This document shows, one piece after another, positions 17,453 through 26,139 of a DNA stretch of 54,107 nucleotides. The stretch is taken from positions 49,222 through 103,328 of the forward strand of contig JAAXHJ010000038.1 in assembly GCA_012270965.1 (NCBI GenBank), given 5' to 3'. Made by a program: the position numbers and the translations under genes. This DNA comes from Candidatus Palauibacter poriticola (GTDB lineage Bacteria; Gemmatimonadota; Gemmatimonadetes; Palauibacterales; Palauibacteraceae). Position 1 is the first letter of the stretch; each line of letters begins with the position of its first letter. A model generated the notes under the pieces. That model did not search any database. It was not told where the DNA came from and saw only the letters and a program-made list of their open reading frames with translations.

Positions 17453-18402
17453 ACGAGGCCGATCTGCCCCGCAGTCTCGCGGAGCACGCTTGGACGAAAC
17501 GCCACAACTTCCTCGATCTCCCGCCCGAACTGTGCCGCTGGGAGGCGGCGGGCGCCGTCATCCTCCCCATCCCCTACGAAGCGACGACAAGCTGGGGAAC
17601 GGGCACGCGCGAAGGTCCGGCCGCGATCATCGAAGCGTCCCGCTACATCGAGCGGTACGACGAGGAGCTGGACCGCGAGCCGTACGAGGTCGGCGTGTGC
17701 ACGCTCCCGTCCATCGACCTCGGCACGGCCGGCCCCGAACCCGCGATCGCGGGGCTGCGGGCCCTGTACGACGACCTGCTCGAGGCCGCCGGGGACCGGT
17801 TCATCATCGGATTGGGCGGGGAACACTCGATCTCCGGCGCCCCCGCCACGGCCTGGGCGGAGCGGCTCGGTGGCGACGTGACGATCCTCCAGTTCGACGC
17901 GCACACCGACCTGAGGGACCGCCACCACGACTCTCCGTGGAATCATGCCTGCGTCATGCGCAGGGTACTCGAGCATCGCTTGAACGCCGCGACCGGTGCG
18001 GCCGGCGCGAGGGCGGCGGAGATCGTAGCCGTCGGGATCCGCGCCCTCACGCGGGAGGAGCGGGACGTCATCCACGACCACCGGGTCGAGGTCGTGTTCG
18101 CGCACGAGATGCGACGGCCGGGCTGGGTGGAGCGGGCGGTGGAGGCGCTGGGGAGGAACGTCTACATCACGTTCGACGTGGACTTCTTCGATCCGTCGCT
18201 GATGCCGGCCACCGGGACGCCGGAGCCAGGGGGCGGAAGCTGGTGGGACGCGCTGGACCTGCTCTCCCGCGTTTTCCGCGAGCGCAACGTAGTGGGCGCG
18301 GACATCGTGGAACTCGCTCCGAGGCGGGGTGAGGAGGCCTCGGCCTTCACGGCGGCGAAGCTCGCCTACAAGATGATCGGGTTCTGGTCGGAGTTTCGGT
18401 AA
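17449..18402 (+). CDS. speB: Agmatinase/arginase (ureohydrolase) family enzyme
   Basis: A ureohydrolase with the full manganese motif set: GLGGEHSIS (near residue 122), QFDAHTDLRD (near 148) and FDVDFFDPSLMPATGTPEPG (near 242). Agmatinases cleave agmatine to putrescine and urea; arginase or related guanidino hydrolases remain possible. Conserved sequence (NFLDLPPELCRWEAAGAVIL, PIPYEATTSWGTGTREGP) begins well before the first in-frame GTG (17695) and no ATG or GTG lies upstream of it. The only fitting start is CTG at 17449, which overlaps the Fur gene stop by four bases (CTGA), giving 317 residues, normal for the family. The CTG start is inferred. Confidence 0.85.
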   Translation: MNEADLPRSLAEHAWTKRHNFLDLPPELCRWEAAGAVILPIPYEATTSWGTGTREGPAAIIEASRYIERYDEELDREPYEVGVCTLPSIDLGTAGPEPAIAGLRALYDDLLEAAGDRFIIGLGGEHSISGAPATAWAERLGGDVTILQFDAHTDLRDRHHDSPWNHACVMRRVLEHRLNAATGAAGARAAEIVAVGIRALTREERDVIHDHRVEVVFAHEMRRPGWVERAVEALGRNVYITFDVDFFDPSLMPATGTPEPGGGSWWDALDLLSRVFRERNVVGADIVELAPRRGEEASAFTAAKLAYKMIGFWSEFR

Positions 18403-18457
18403 CCCGAGGCCCGCTGCGGCGGCTGCCCCGCCGGGGCCGAGCAGCCCGCCGTTACCG
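18397..18457. terminator. Bidirectional hairpin between convergent genes
   Basis: Arms CGGTAAC (18397-18403, covering the speB stop) and GTTACCG (18451-18457), with inner pairing of GGCGGCTGC against GCAGCCCGCC, form a long stem between the convergent agmatinase and ABC exporter genes. There is no T-tract, so it may work with Rho or protect 3' ends. Confidence 0.5.
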
Positions 18458-18491
18458 GTCGTTGCCGAGTGGGGGGCGCTCGGGCGTGCGC

Positions 18492-20273
18492 TCAGGCGCT
18501 TGCGACGCGCCGCTGCTCGATGCGCTCAAGCTCCTCGGCCACGAGCTGGCGGCGGAGCAGGCGCGCGTAGGCGCCATCGGCCGCGATCAGATCTTCATGC
18601 CTGCCGCGCTCGACGAGGCGTCCGTCCTCCAGGACCAGGATCATGTCGGCCGTGCGCACCGCCGACACGCGGTGGGAGACGATGATGGAGGTGCGCCCGG
18701 ACATGTATTCCCGCAGCGCCTCCAGGATCGCGGTCTCCGTCTCCGAATCCACGGCCGACAGGGCGTCGTCGAGGATGAGCACCGGGGCGTCGCGGTGGAC
18801 CGCCCGGGCCAGCGTGGCTCGCTGTTTCTGGCCGCCCGAGAGGTTGATGCCGCGCTCGCCCAGGCGCGTGTCGATCCCGTCGGGAAGGATGGCCAGCGTC
18901 TTCTCCAACTGCGAGACGGCGAGGGCGCTGCGGAGTTCGTCCGAGACCGGCTCCCCCGCATCATCTCCTCCGTGCAGGAGTTCGATGTTCGTCCTCAGTC
19001 GCATGCTGAACAGGAACGGCTCCTGCGGCACGAAGGCCATCGAGTCGCGCAGCGAACCGAGGTCGAGTGCCCGGATATCGACGCCATCCAGACGAATCGT
19101 CCCCTCCGTCACGTCGTAGAGGCGAGGGATAAGCGCGGCCAGGGTGGATTTTCCGCTCGCGGTCGCGCCGACGATGGCGACCGTCCGCCCGGGTTCGATA
19201 CGGAAGGAAAGGTTCCGCAGCACATCGCGCTCCGTCCCCGGATAGCGGAAGGAAACGTCGTCGAACTCCAAGGCGCCCCGCACGGAGCCGGGCGAGACCG
19301 GCGACTCCGGGTCGCGGACGGCGGGAACGATGTCGAACAGCTCGTTGAGGCGGCCCATCGAGGCGGCGCCGCGCTGGAAGAGGTTCGTGACCCAGCCGAG
19401 GGCGATCATGGGCCACATCAGCATCGTGAGATAGAAGGAGAAGGCGACGAAATCGCCGAGCGTGATGGCCCCGCGCACGACCTGCCCGCCGCCGAACCAC
19501 AGCACGACGACCGCGCCCACGCCCGTGAAGAACATGAGCGACGGATGGAACAGCCCCCACACGCGGGCGAGGGAAAGATTGCGCGATTTGTAGTTCCGGT
19601 TGAGGGTCTCGAAACGTCGGGTCTGGGCCTCCTCGCGCACGTATGCCTTCACGATGCGGATCCCCGCCAGATTCTCCTGGGCGAAGTTGGAGATCTCCGA
19701 GAACTGGGCTTGGATTCTCTCGAAGCGCGTATGAATCTGTCGGCCGAAGATGACGACGATGGGGGGGAGGACGACCATCGGGATCATCGCCCACAGCGTG
19801 AGCATGGGATCGATCCAGATCATGAGCCCGAGCGCCAGCGTCGCGACGGTGGCCGTGTTCACCGCGTACATGATCGCGGGTCCGGCGACCATGCGGACCG
19901 CTTGGACATCGTTCGTCGCGCGGCTCACGAGATCGCCCGTGCGCCAGGCGTCGAAGAACTGCGGCGGGAGCCTGAGGAGGTGCGCGAAGAGGGCGCTCCG
20001 GATATCCGTCTCCATGCGGCGGCTCAGTCCGTTGAGAAGCTTGCGCATCCAGAACCTCGTCGCGCCGGCGGCGACGGAAATCGCCGTGAGCACGAGCGCG
20101 TAGCGCAGGATGAGGTCGGCGCGGAGTTCCCTCTCCAGCGCGTCGACCGCCATCTTGAGCACCCATGGGCCGGCGACCGTGAACAGGTTGCTCACGATGA
20201 CGAGCGTAAGCCCGGCCGCGATTCCCACGCGGTACGGGCGGAAGTAGGGTAGCAGCGCTCTGAGCGATCTCAA
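18492..20273 (-). CDS. ABC exporter, fused permease and ATPase (MsbA/MdlB type)
   Basis: A 593-residue half-transporter: six transmembrane helices in residues 1-310 and an ATPase domain with Walker A IVGATASGKSTLAAL, Q-loop AFVPQEPFLF, signature LSGGQKQRATLARAV and Walker B VLILDDALSAVDSETE. It works as a homodimer or with a partner, exporting lipids, peptides or drugs; the substrate is unknown. A minus-strand promoter fits just upstream (20324-20352). It is transcribed alone and faces the divergent lipoprotein gene. Confidence 0.92.
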   Translation of the reverse strand: MRSLRALLPYFRPYRVGIAAGLTLVIVSNLFTVAGPWVLKMAVDALERELRADLILRYALVLTAISVAAGATRFWMRKLLNGLSRRMETDIRSALFAHLLRLPPQFFDAWRTGDLVSRATNDVQAVRMVAGPAIMYAVNTATVATLALGLMIWIDPMLTLWAMIPMVVLPPIVVIFGRQIHTRFERIQAQFSEISNFAQENLAGIRIVKAYVREEAQTRRFETLNRNYKSRNLSLARVWGLFHPSLMFFTGVGAVVVLWFGGGQVVRGAITLGDFVAFSFYLTMLMWPMIALGWVTNLFQRGAASMGRLNELFDIVPAVRDPESPVSPGSVRGALEFDDVSFRYPGTERDVLRNLSFRIEPGRTVAIVGATASGKSTLAALIPRLYDVTEGTIRLDGVDIRALDLGSLRDSMAFVPQEPFLFSMRLRTNIELLHGGDDAGEPVSDELRSALAVSQLEKTLAILPDGIDTRLGERGINLSGGQKQRATLARAVHRDAPVLILDDALSAVDSETETAILEALREYMSGRTSIIVSHRVSAVRTADMILVLEDGRLVERGRHEDLIAADGAYARLLRRQLVAEELERIEQRRVASA

Positions 20274-20323
20274 GCTGTCTCCGCGTGGAGCCGCTGGGCG
20301 TTTATTCTGCGGGGCGTCGTTCG

Positions 20324-20352
20324 AACATATGCGTGCGTTGTAGGCCGTACAA
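20324..20352 (-). promoter_or_regulatory. Promoter of the ABC exporter gene
   Basis: On the minus strand TTGTAC (20352-20347) and TATGTT (20329-20324) are separated by exactly 17 bases, about 50 bases before the ATG. The -35 box lies in a small inverted repeat TTGTA-N5-TACAA (20338-20352), which could be an operator shared with the divergent gene. Confidence 0.5.
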
Positions 20353-20372
20353 AGACACGACGGGGTAACGGG

Positions 20373-21155
20373 ATGGAACGGACAAGGCGGATGCCGAGGA
20401 GGGACGGGACGCCGGCGATTCTTTCCGCGCTCGGCGCGATGGCCGCGATGGTCGCGGGCTGTGCGCCGGAAATCGGCCCGGGGGCGGAGGGGAGCGCGGC
20501 TGCGAACGGTGCGCCGGCGGAGAGCGCGCCGCCCGCGTCACCCGTGCGGCGCATGCCGGCGCCGCCGGTGGCCGAGCCGGGCGGGGCGCCCGAAGTCACG
20601 TACACGATGGTGACGGTTCGGGCCGGCGCGGAGCTGGAAGTCGAATTCCTCGATCCGATCCGCGCGGACGACCTGCGGCCCGGCGACGCCGTGAAGTTCG
20701 GGGTGACGCGGCCGCTGATCGAGAACCACATGGTCCTGGTGCCGCTGAACTCGCTGATCAATGGCGAGATCACCGCGGTCGAGACCGTGGCCGGGGGCGC
20801 GGATGGCGAGGAGGGAGACGGCGATGAAGCCGGCGGGGGCGGCGGACACGCGATGGTGAAGGTCCACTTCGTCGACGTCTTCTTCAACGGAGAATCCTGG
20901 CCCATCTCGGCATCGGTGGTGGAGGTCATGCCGGGGCCGGGAGGCGGCGCGGCGGCCGGAGGGGCGGCGCGCGCAAATCTGGGCCGCGTCCTCGCCGGCG
21001 GCCGTCAAGGCGCCGTCGCGGGAGCCGCGGCGGGAGCCGCGAGGGGTTCCGCGATCCTCCTCGCAGCCGACGGGGCGGGGGCGGCGCTCCCGGCCGGAAC
21101 GATCCTCAGGCTGCGGCTCGACGAACCCCTGGTGTTCGGGCTGCCGAACACCTAA
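20373..21155 (+). CDS. Glycine/alanine-rich lipoprotein
   Basis: A 260-residue exported lipoprotein (ILSALGAMAAMVAGCAPE, Cys near residue 30). After an Ala/Pro-rich linker comes a beta-rich domain (EVTYTMVTVRAGAELEVEFL, then RPGDAVKFGVTRPL), an acidic and glycine tract (GEEGDGDEAGGGGG), and a glycine-zipper-like stretch (GGRQGAVAGAAAGAARG) ending in AGTILRLRLDEPLVFGLPN. The closing 'G..lr.rL..pl' is typical of periplasmic stabilising or TrbI-like domains. Exact function unknown; probably outer-membrane associated. It is followed by repeat copy B. Confidence 0.65.
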   Translation: MERTRRMPRRDGTPAILSALGAMAAMVAGCAPEIGPGAEGSAAANGAPAESAPPASPVRRMPAPPVAEPGGAPEVTYTMVTVRAGAELEVEFLDPIRADDLRPGDAVKFGVTRPLIENHMVLVPLNSLINGEITAVETVAGGADGEEGDGDEAGGGGGHAMVKVHFVDVFFNGESWPISASVVEVMPGPGGGAAAGGAARANLGRVLAGGRQGAVAGAAAGAARGSAILLAADGAGAALPAGTILRLRLDEPLVFGLPNT

Positions 21156-21159
21156 CAGG

Positions 21160-21221
21160 CCGTGGCTAAGACCCCGCGAGCGCTTCACCGCCGTCGGCGC
21201 TGAAGCGGGGTTTCGCCACGG
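21160..21221. repeat. Dispersed palindromic repeat, copy B (intergenic)
   Basis: Best palindromic copy. Outer arms CCGTGGC (21160-21166) and GCCACGG (21215-21221), then ACCCCGC / GCGGGGT, and an inner pair CGCTTCA (21181-21187) / TGAAGCG (21201-21207), make one long hairpin. It sits between the convergent lipoprotein and endonuclease III genes, where it could end transcription from both sides. Its core matches copies A and C. Confidence 0.7.
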
Positions 21222-21262
21222 TCTGCCGGGGGCGGGAATAGGCACTTGGGTGCGCGCCTCGG

Positions 21263-21985
21263 TCAAACGCCGATTCTCGGACACTCGGGTTCGAGGGGAC
21301 ATTCGCCGCAGCGCGGCACCCTCGCGAGGCAGAGCGAGCGGCCGAAGGTGATGAGCAGCATGTGCATGCGGAAACGCTCGGCGGGCGCGACGGTCCGCGA
21401 GAGGGCGGTGTAGGTCACCTCGGCCGAAGCCCGCGCGGGGACCCATGCGAGGCGCCGTGCGATCCGGAGGACGTGCGTGTCGACCGGAAGTACGGGCCGG
21501 CGGAGCGAGAAGCAGAGCACGCACGCGGCGGTCTTCACCCCGACTCCGCGGAAGGTCGTGAGGTAGGCGATGGCCTCCTCATCGCCCATCTCTCCAAGGT
21601 GGTCGAGCGTGAGCCGCCCCACCTCGTCCCGGAGTCGCTCGAGGGCGGCGTGGATGGCCGGCGCCTTCTGGTTCGCGAGGCCGGCGACGCGCACGGCATC
21701 CTCCAGTTCGGCCGGCGTGGTCCGCAGCACGGACTCCCACGAGATCGGCCCGGCCGGAGACGCTTCGTCCCCCGCCTCTCCCACGTCCTCGGCCGGATAT
21801 CGCGATGCGAGCGTCCGCCAGGCTCGATCCCGGTTCTCGTCGGTCGTCGACTGGCTGAGGATCGTGAGGACGAGTTCGTCCAGAGGGGCGAGACGGGGCT
21901 TGTCGGGGACGGGGAAGCGCTCGGCAAGGCGCCGAAGGACGAGGTCGGGCCCCGGACTCCGCGTCGTCTGAGGGCCGGAACTCAC
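21263..21985 (-). CDS. nth: Endonuclease III (DNA glycosylase/AP lyase)
   Basis: A 240-residue base-excision repair enzyme for oxidised pyrimidines. The helix-hairpin-helix is TFRGVGVKTAACVL with the catalytic Lys, followed by LPVDTHVLRIARRL with the catalytic Asp. The C-terminal cluster loop has four cysteines spaced C-x6-C-x2-C-x5-C (CLARVPRCGECPLEPEC), binding a 4Fe-4S cluster. The GTG at 21985 gives a normal length. It is divergent from the murQ operon. Confidence 0.92.
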   Translation of the reverse strand: MSSGPQTTRSPGPDLVLRRLAERFPVPDKPRLAPLDELVLTILSQSTTDENRDRAWRTLASRYPAEDVGEAGDEASPAGPISWESVLRTTPAELEDAVRVAGLANQKAPAIHAALERLRDEVGRLTLDHLGEMGDEEAIAYLTTFRGVGVKTAACVLCFSLRRPVLPVDTHVLRIARRLAWVPARASAEVTYTALSRTVAPAERFRMHMLLITFGRSLCLARVPRCGECPLEPECPRIGV

Positions 21986-22115
21986 GTGCGGCGTCTCTCC
22001 CCTTCGAGCCCGTGCGACTCCCGCTCCCCGGGCGAACGTTCTACGTTTGCGCCGAAATGTACCCGCACGCCGAGAACCCCAGCAACGAGCCGCAGGGCGC
22101 CCGAGCATCCGACGC

Positions 22116-23558
22116 GTGGATCCCCGTCTAACGGAGGGGCGAAACCCGCGCACCCGCGCCATCGACCGGGCGGACAGCGCGACGATCGTCCACATGATTC
22201 AGGCGGAGGATCGCGCGGTGCCGGGGGCCGTCGCCTCGCAGGCGGACGCGCTCGCGCGCGTGATCGATGATGTCGTGGAGCGCTTCCGCCGCGGCGGGCG
22301 TCTCGTCTATGTGGGCGCGGGGACGAGTGGCCGCCTCGGTGTGCTCGACGCGGCGGAGTGTCCGCCCACGTTCGGCGTCGACCCGGGCCTCGTGGAGGCG
22401 ATCATCGCGGGAGGCTCCGGCGCCCTCGTGCGCAGCGCCGAGGGGGCGGAGGATTCGCGGCGAGGGGGGGCCGAGGCGGTGCGGGCGTGCGGCGTCTCGC
22501 CCGCGGACCTCGTGCTCGGGATCGCGACGTCGGGGACCACGCCGTACGTCCTCGGCGCGCTGGCGGAGGCGGCTTCGCGCGGGGCGGGGACCGCGTTTCT
22601 CGGCTGCACCGCGCCACCCCCGGAGGTCGCGGAGGTGGCGGACCACCTCATCCTGCCGCTCGTGGGGCCCGAGGTCATCGCGGGTTCGACCCGCATGAAG
22701 GCGGGGACGGCGACGAAGCTCGTGCTGAACACGATCACCACGGGGGCGATGATCCGCAGCGGGCGCGTGTTCGAGAACCTCATGGTCGACCTCCGGGCGC
22801 GATCCGCGAAGCTCGTCGACCGGGGGATCCGCATCTTCGTCGCGCTCACGGGGGCATCGCGCGAGGAGGCGCGCCGCGCGCTCATTCGCACGGGCGGCGC
22901 GGTGAAGACGGCGCTCGCGATGCGCGCGCTGGGCGTCGACCGCGCTCTGGCCGAGCGATACCTCGACTGTGCGGACGGCTTCCTGGGCCTCGCGGTCGAG
23001 CGCTTCGGCGGCCCGGAGCGGCCCTACTACGGCGGCTACCCGACTGCGCCGGGCTGGCCCGACGGCGCGGCGCTGCTCCCCCGGCTGAGCGCCGCGCCCG
23101 ACCGTCTCGCCGCCGCCCGCGCGGCGGGCGCCGCGGCCGAAGCGAGGGGGCAGCGCGGCGCCGCGCGTCGAACCGCGTGGACGCCGGGCCAGCACGCCGC
23201 GCACCTCGCCGATTTCGAGCGCTGCGCCGTGCGGCCGCGCGTCGAGCGGTGGCTCGAGCCCGCCGATCCGGGAGCGTCTCTCCCGACATTCGAGGAGTGG
23301 ACGGCGAGCGTCCCGCCGCCCCAACGCGGCTTCGAGACCGGCGTCGCCGGTTTTGCCGCGGAGAGGGCCCTCACCGTGGCGGCGGTGGCCGATGGCCCGG
23401 AGCCGGTCGCGGCGGCCCTCGGTCGCCGTGCTCGCGTCGGCTCCGAAACGTTGACGCTGTATCAGTTTCTGCGGGGCATCGCGCAGCACGACGCCGCGCA
23501 CGAAACGAGGCTGCGGGAGCGCGTGCACCCGGCGCTCCTGTCCGAGGCGGACGCGTGA
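22116..23558 (+). CDS. murQ: N-acetylmuramic acid 6-phosphate etherase fused to a DinB-like domain
   Basis: A 480-residue two-domain protein. Residues 1-295 match the whole of MurQ (about 300 residues): TEGRNPRTRAID, the SIS-domain phosphate loop YVGAGTSGRLGVLDAAECPP, EGAEDSR, and VIAGSTRMKAGTATKLVLN. MurQ splits the D-lactyl ether of MurNAc-6-phosphate. Residues about 319-480 form a second domain with the DinB/YfiT four-helix pattern: WTPGQHAAHLADFE (His near 360/363) and QHDAAHETRLRE (His near 458 and 462, spaced H-x3-H), the usual three-histidine metal site. The GTG at 22116 is chosen for family alignment. The stop overlaps anmK by four bases. The fusion is unusual; its second activity is unknown. 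Confidence 0.88.
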   Translation: MDPRLTEGRNPRTRAIDRADSATIVHMIQAEDRAVPGAVASQADALARVIDDVVERFRRGGRLVYVGAGTSGRLGVLDAAECPPTFGVDPGLVEAIIAGGSGALVRSAEGAEDSRRGGAEAVRACGVSPADLVLGIATSGTTPYVLGALAEAASRGAGTAFLGCTAPPPEVAEVADHLILPLVGPEVIAGSTRMKAGTATKLVLNTITTGAMIRSGRVFENLMVDLRARSAKLVDRGIRIFVALTGASREEARRALIRTGGAVKTALAMRALGVDRALAERYLDCADGFLGLAVERFGGPERPYYGGYPTAPGWPDGAALLPRLSAAPDRLAAARAAGAAAEARGQRGAARRTAWTPGQHAAHLADFERCAVRPRVERWLEPADPGASLPTFEEWTASVPPPQRGFETGVAGFAAERALTVAAVADGPEPVAAALGRRARVGSETLTLYQFLRGIAQHDAAHETRLRERVHPALLSEADA

Positions 23559-24682
23559 CCCTCTGGATCGGCGTGATGTCGGGGACTTCGCTGGACGGCA
23601 TCGACGTCGCCGTCGTCGAGACGGCGGGCGACGGCGAGCGGCCGGCGGAGTGGCGCGTCGTCGCTTTCGAGACGGAGAGCTACGACGGCGCCGCGCGCGG
23701 ACGGATCGCCCGGGCCATCACCCAGGGGAGCGCCGCGGCGATCTGCGCGCTCGATTTCGAACTGGGCGAGCGGATCGGAGCGGCCGTGAACCGCACGTTG
23801 GCTTCCGCCTCGCTCCGGCCGGCCGACGTTGAGGCCATCGGCAGCCACGGCCAGACCGTGTGGCATGAACCTCCCGCGGGCACCGAGGGAGGGTCGACGC
23901 TGCAGCTCGGCCAGGCGGCGGTCATCGCCGAGCGCGCCTCGTGCGCGGTGGTGTCGGACTTCCGCGCGCGCGACGTGGCGGCGGGCGGAGAAGGCGCGCC
24001 CCTCACGGCCTATACCGACTGGCTCCTCTTCCGGGCGCCGGAATCACGCGCGATTCAGAACATCGGTGGCATAGGCAACGTGACGGCGCTCCCCGCCGAA
24101 TCCAGCGGGACGACGCCGCAGGCATACGACACCGGCCCCGGCGTCGTGCTCATCGATGGCGCGGTCGAGTTCCTTACGGAGGGACGGTCCCGCCTCGATC
24201 TCGACGGAGCGATGGCGCGCCGGGGCGTCGCGAGCGAAGCGGCGCTCTCCGCTTGGTTGAGCGATCCCTTCTTCCGCCGGCCCCCGCCCCGGTCGACGGG
24301 ACGCGAGCGCTTCTCGCGCGACCGGCTGCTGGAATGGCTGACGAACCACGCCGCGCTCTCACCCGAAGACACGATCGCCACCCTGACGGAACTCACCGCA
24401 CGCACGATCGCGGACGCCTACCGGTGGATCGACGAGCCTCCCGCGGCGTGCTATCTCTGCGGCGGCGGAGCCCGGAACCCGGTGCTCGCATCGCGACTCG
24501 AGCGGCTGCTGGACCCCGTGCCCGTCCGCGATCTCTCCGCCCTCGGCCTCGACGGGGACGCCCGCGAGGCCGTGGCCTTCGCGCTCCTGGCGCGACAGCA
24601 TGTGCTCGGGTATCCCGCCAACGCCCCGTGGGCCACCGGGGCGCGGGCCCCCCGCCTGCTCGGAGTGCGGACCCCCGCGTGA
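23555..24682 (+). CDS. anmK: 1,6-anhydro-N-acetylmuramic acid kinase
   Basis: A 375-residue kinase that opens and phosphorylates anhydroMurNAc to MurNAc-6-phosphate, the substrate of MurQ. Features: LWIGVMSGTSLDGIDVAVVE at the N-terminus, AIGSHGQTVWHEP, the substrate/phosphate segment IQNIGGIGNVTALP, YDTGPGVVLIDG, and YLCGGGARNPVL near the C-terminus. The GTG start overlaps murQ (GTGA) and its own stop overlaps nagZ. Confidence 0.93.
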   Translation: MTLWIGVMSGTSLDGIDVAVVETAGDGERPAEWRVVAFETESYDGAARGRIARAITQGSAAAICALDFELGERIGAAVNRTLASASLRPADVEAIGSHGQTVWHEPPAGTEGGSTLQLGQAAVIAERASCAVVSDFRARDVAAGGEGAPLTAYTDWLLFRAPESRAIQNIGGIGNVTALPAESSGTTPQAYDTGPGVVLIDGAVEFLTEGRSRLDLDGAMARRGVASEAALSAWLSDPFFRRPPPRSTGRERFSRDRLLEWLTNHAALSPEDTIATLTELTARTIADAYRWIDEPPAACYLCGGGARNPVLASRLERLLDPVPVRDLSALGLDGDAREAVAFALLARQHVLGYPANAPWATGARAPRLLGVRTPA

Positions 24683-26139
24683 CCCGGCCCGGCGTGGACC
24701 CGGCCCGGGTCGTCATCGAGGCGCTCCGGCTCGATCGCTGGTCCCCGAAGGAAGTGGAGCGACGCGCGGACCGGGCGCTCGTCCTCGGCGTGGGGGGGTT
24801 CATTCTGTTCGGCGGCGAAGCGGAACGCGTCGGTCGCCTGGTCGAACGGATCCGCGACGACGCGGCGCGGCCGCTCTGGATCGGGGCGGATCTCGAGCGG
24901 GGCGCGGGTCAGCAGATTCGGGGCCTGATCGAGTTGCCGCCGCCCGCGGCGCTCGCGGCGCTGCCGCGTCCCGGCCCCGCGGTCGTGGCGGCGGGTCGCG
25001 TCACGGCCCGGGAAGCGCTGTCCGTCGGGATCAACTGGGTGATCGCGCCGGTGCTCGATCTGGATGCCGAACCCGACAACCCGATCATCGCCACGCGTAG
25101 CTTCGGGGCGGACCCGCGGCGCGTCGGAGAGCTGGGCGTCCGCTGGATCGACGCTTGCCAAGCCGCCGGAGCCGCGGCGTGCGCGAAACACTTCCCGGGT
25201 CACGGCAGGACGACCGAGGATTCGCACATCGGACTTCCCTCCATCGATGCCCCCGCCGGGCTTCTCGAGGAAGATTTCGCGCCCTTCGCGGCCGCGGCGG
25301 ACCGCGTCGCCAGCGTGATGGTGGCGCACGTCGCCTACCCGGCGCTCGGCGGCCGGCGGGCGGCGACGGTGGAACCGAACATCGTCACGGGACTCCTGCG
25401 CGGCCGGCTGGGCTTCGAAGGGGTCGTGACGACGGACGCCATGATCATGGCCGGTGCCGGCCGCGACGATGCGAGCGCCGCCGTCGAGGCGGTCGCAGCC
25501 GGGTGCGATCTCATCTGCTATCCGGGCGATGCCGACGCGACGGTCGCGGCGCTGGCGCGGGCCGCCGACGAGCCGCTCTTTGCCGCTAGGCTGGAGGAGG
25601 CCGCAGCTCGTTCGGCCCGCGGCTGCCCGCCCTCGGCGCCGGCGTCGCGCCCGGAGTTCGAGCCGGTCGCCTTCGCCCGGGATACGATCACGGGCGATGC
25701 GGACCTCCTGCGCGGTTGGACGCCTCGGGTGCCGACGCGGGTCGTCGGGGTTTCGGACGACCCGGATGTCGGGCCGCCGGCCGGCCGCGCCGGGGCGCTG
25801 GGCACGATCGTCGCCGACGACCTGCGCGCGGGCGGCTGGCGGGTCACGGACCGCTCCGGCGCCGAACAGTGCATCGTCGTGCTCGCCGCGACGCCGCGTG
25901 GCTGGAAGGGCCGCGGTGCGCCCGCAGCCGACGTCGTTGAGCGGACGCGCGCGCTCGCCCGCTCCGCCCCGCGCGGCCTCGTCGTGCTGCTCGGCCACCG
26001 CCGCTGGCTCGATCTGCTCGGCGTCCCCGGCATCTGCGCGTGGTCCACCGAGACGGTGATGGAACGAGCCGCGGCGGAGTGGCTGCGCCTCGCGGTCCGC
26101 GCGCAGGTGGGGACGCGGCCCGGCGGGGTGGATCGTTGA
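24679..26139 (+). CDS. nagZ: Beta-N-acetylhexosaminidase, glycoside hydrolase family 3
   Basis: A 486-residue GH3 enzyme. The NagZ-type His/Asp dyad motif KHFPGHGRTTEDSH is near residue 170 and the nucleophile Asp in VVTTDAMIMAGA near residue 253. NagZ removes GlcNAc from GlcNAc-anhydroMurNAc released during wall turnover, giving the substrate for AnmK. About 150 residues follow the barrel (from TRVVGVSDDPDVG), a second domain as in the longer, Gram-positive-type NagZ proteins. There is no signal peptide, so it is probably cytoplasmic, which requires import of muropeptide sugars. The GTG start overlaps anmK. Confidence 0.88.
   Translation: MTRPGVDPARVVIEALRLDRWSPKEVERRADRALVLGVGGFILFGGEAERVGRLVERIRDDAARPLWIGADLERGAGQQIRGLIELPPPAALAALPRPGPAVVAAGRVTAREALSVGINWVIAPVLDLDAEPDNPIIATRSFGADPRRVGELGVRWIDACQAAGAAACAKHFPGHGRTTEDSHIGLPSIDAPAGLLEEDFAPFAAAADRVASVMVAHVAYPALGGRRAATVEPNIVTGLLRGRLGFEGVVTTDAMIMAGAGRDDASAAVEAVAAGCDLICYPGDADATVAALARAADEPLFAARLEEAAARSARGCPPSAPASRPEFEPVAFARDTITGDADLLRGWTPRVPTRVVGVSDDPDVGPPAGRAGALGTIVADDLRAGGWRVTDRSGAEQCIVVLAATPRGWKGRGAPAADVVERTRALARSAPRGLVVLLGHRRWLDLLGVPGICAWSTETVMERAAAEWLRLAVRAQVGTRPGGVDR

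Noticed and set aside
22057..22131. Short 24-codon frame from an ATG just before murQ
   Set aside because: Overlaps murQ out of frame, has no ribosome binding site and no recognisable sequence; may only be a chance ATG.
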